From Candidatus Nanoarchaeia archaeon (GTDB lineage: Archaea > Nanobdellota > Nanobdellia > SCGC-AAA011-G17 > JACPNG01): 42,648 bases of DNA. Below the pieces are notes generated by a model that did no database searches, was not told the DNA's origin, and worked only from the letters and a program-made list of their open reading frames with translations. The DNA is taken from the NCBI GenBank assembly GCA_028714375.1, contig JAQTMK010000001.1, positions 200,988-243,635 of the forward strand, read 5' to 3'. Shown here in pieces: positions 41,955-42,648 of the stretch. The position numbers were made by a program, and so were the translations under genes. The first letter of the stretch is position 1, and every line of letters begins with the position of its first letter.

Positions 41955-42038
41955 GCGGACGTGCCGGAGCGGTCAAACGGAATGGATTAAGGCTCCATTG
42001 GCTTAGTGCCTGCGCAGGTTCGAACCCTGTCGTCCGCA
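41955..42038 (+). tRNA. tRNA-Leu with anticodon AAG
   Basis: This type II tRNA has acceptor GCGGACG/CGTCCGC, discriminator A and a leucine-type D arm (CCGGAGCGGTCAAACGG). The anticodon arm is ATGGA-TTAAGGC-TCCAT, so positions 34-36 read AAG. The variable arm is TGGCTTAGTGCCTGC and the T arm GCAGG-TTCGAAC-CCTGT. Leu identity is clear. The loop equals that of a GAG tRNA with G34 changed to A. CCA is not encoded. It sits inside the ribosomal protein operon. Confidence 0.85.
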
Positions 42039-42084
42039 TAACCAAAACCTTTTTAAATGCTCTATTTACACCTTTACTATTAAA

Positions 42085-42432
42085 ATGAAAAGAACAGGTC
42101 CAACAAACATACACCTAAGAAACTTGATAGTAGATCTAAAAATCTTGGCTAACAAGGAAAAAGCTCCAGTATGGAGAAAGGTAGCTAAAGAACTGGAAAA
42201 ATCAGCAAGAAGAAGACCCACTGTTAATTTGTTTAAGGTAGAAAAATACTGCAAAGATGGAGAAATAGCAGTAATACCAGGAAAATTACTTTCAGAAGGA
42301 ACACTAACAAAGAAAGTTCAAATAGCAGCATATTCATTCTCACAAAAAGCAAAAGAAAAAACAAAAACTTTGACAATAAGACAGTTGATAAAAGAAAATC
42401 CAAAAGGAAAAAAAGTGAGGGTTTTAATATGA
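42085..42432 (+). CDS. rpl18e: Ribosomal protein L18e
   Basis: The 115-residue protein matches archaeal L18e: MKRTGPTNIHLRNLIVDLK, then WRKVAKELEKSARRRPTVNL and VIPGKLLSEGTLTKKVQIAAYSFS. A TTTTTAAAT element ~30 nt upstream suggests its own promoter after the tRNA. The stop overlaps rpl13 (ATGA). Confidence 0.96.
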   Translation: MKRTGPTNIHLRNLIVDLKILANKEKAPVWRKVAKELEKSARRRPTVNLFKVEKYCKDGEIAVIPGKLLSEGTLTKKVQIAAYSFSQKAKEKTKTLTIRQLIKENPKGKKVRVLI

Positions 42433-42648
42433 TTATAATTGATGCTAAAAAAGCAGTGTTGGGAAGACTTGCAGCTACAGCTTCAAAACTAGCACTTAAG
42501 GGAGAAGAAGTAATTATTTTAAATTGTGAAAAAGTTGTTGTTGCAGGAACAAAACCAAACATACTTGCTAAATATCACAGAAAAAGAACAATGGGAGATC
42601 CTTTGCACGGACCTTATTTTCCAAGGCAGCCAAACCAGATTGTTAAAA
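42429..42648 (+). CDS. rpl13: Ribosomal protein L13, 3' partial
   Basis: The first 73 codons of L13 are visible: IIIDAKKAVLGRLAATASKL, then EEVIILNCEKVVVAGTKPNI and GPYFPRQPNQI. The gene runs off the right edge. It is coupled to L18e by an ATGA overlap, following the usual archaeal order. Confidence 0.96.
   Translation, partial: MIIIDAKKAVLGRLAATASKLALKGEEVIILNCEKVVVAGTKPNILAKYHRKRTMGDPLHGPYFPRQPNQIVK

Noticed and set aside
41955..42038. Reading the tRNA-Leu anticodon as TAA
   Set aside because: Shifting the loop to ATTAAGG destroys the anticodon stem, while ATGGA/TCCAT pairs perfectly around TTAAGGC.
1..42648. CRISPR array, rRNA or prophage
   Set aside because: No regularly spaced direct repeats, no rRNA core sequence and no phage structural genes were seen.

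Overview
The window is archaeal and AT-rich. It carries archaeal/eukaryotic-type translation and transcription genes: TFE, aIF5A, L15e, L40e, L21e, L18e, RpoF, RpoD, an archaeal-type ProS and a Cdc6/Orc1 protein. Archaeal TATA boxes sit about 25-28 nt ahead of many start codons. Short genes, a lysine-rich TFE tail, many small membrane proteins and a bacterial-type AspRS suggest a DPANN archaeon of the Woesearchaeota/Pacearchaeota kind. That placement is inference; no marker-gene phylogeny was run.

Layout. 1-3923: TFE, a small operon ending in an M50 protease, then translin-aspS-ybaK, with ybaK broken by a frameshift. 3924-7764: a MacB-like ABC exporter (ATPase, CARDB-like surface protein, FtsX permease) and a membrane-anchored HtrA protease. 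7853-13201: small membrane proteins, a winged-helix regulator, AsnRS, an S66 peptidase, a ParB/Srx-fold protein and a P-loop kinase. 13223-18484: an operon of one TM protein and two paralogous ATPases, followed by M16 and M29 peptidases and an amino-acid permease. 18560-25644: tRNA-Arg, ProS, a radical SAM protein, a lone ATP-grasp subunit, a DHH phosphoesterase, a large surface protein and L15e. 25805-30226: aIF5A-L40e-M50/PDZ protease, TatD, an 18-residue lysine-rich peptide, a phosphoesterase and MscS. 30240-33468: two overlapping micro-genes, Cdc6, a basic 61-aa protein, SppA and an RDD protein. 33520-35528: Elp3 and an HPF-like protein. 35596-38199: an accessory island with an AbrB-like regulator, a transposase, a channel-like protein and small membrane proteins. 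38274-42648: the conserved block L21e-RpoF-DUF655 and S13-S4-S11-RpoD-tRNA-Leu-L18e-L13.

Several genes are too short for ordinary gene calling but have a convincing ribosome-binding site, promoter or overlap: 1136-1234, 11483-11650, 20570-20683, 26214-26384, 28393-28449, 30240-30371, 30349-30453 and 35852-36013. Two start modes coexist. First genes usually begin about 26 nt from a TATA box and are probably leaderless. Internal genes and the micro-genes carry GGTG or GGAGG ribosome-binding sites.

The strongest leads are the four-site operator array shared by the AbrB-like gene and the transposase, the TM protein plus twin ATPase operon, the GAD-less bacterial-type AspRS, a tRNA-Leu whose anticodon reads AAG, and the set of overlapping micro-genes. 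No CRISPR array or rRNA was seen, and no stretch over 300 bases lacks a gene.
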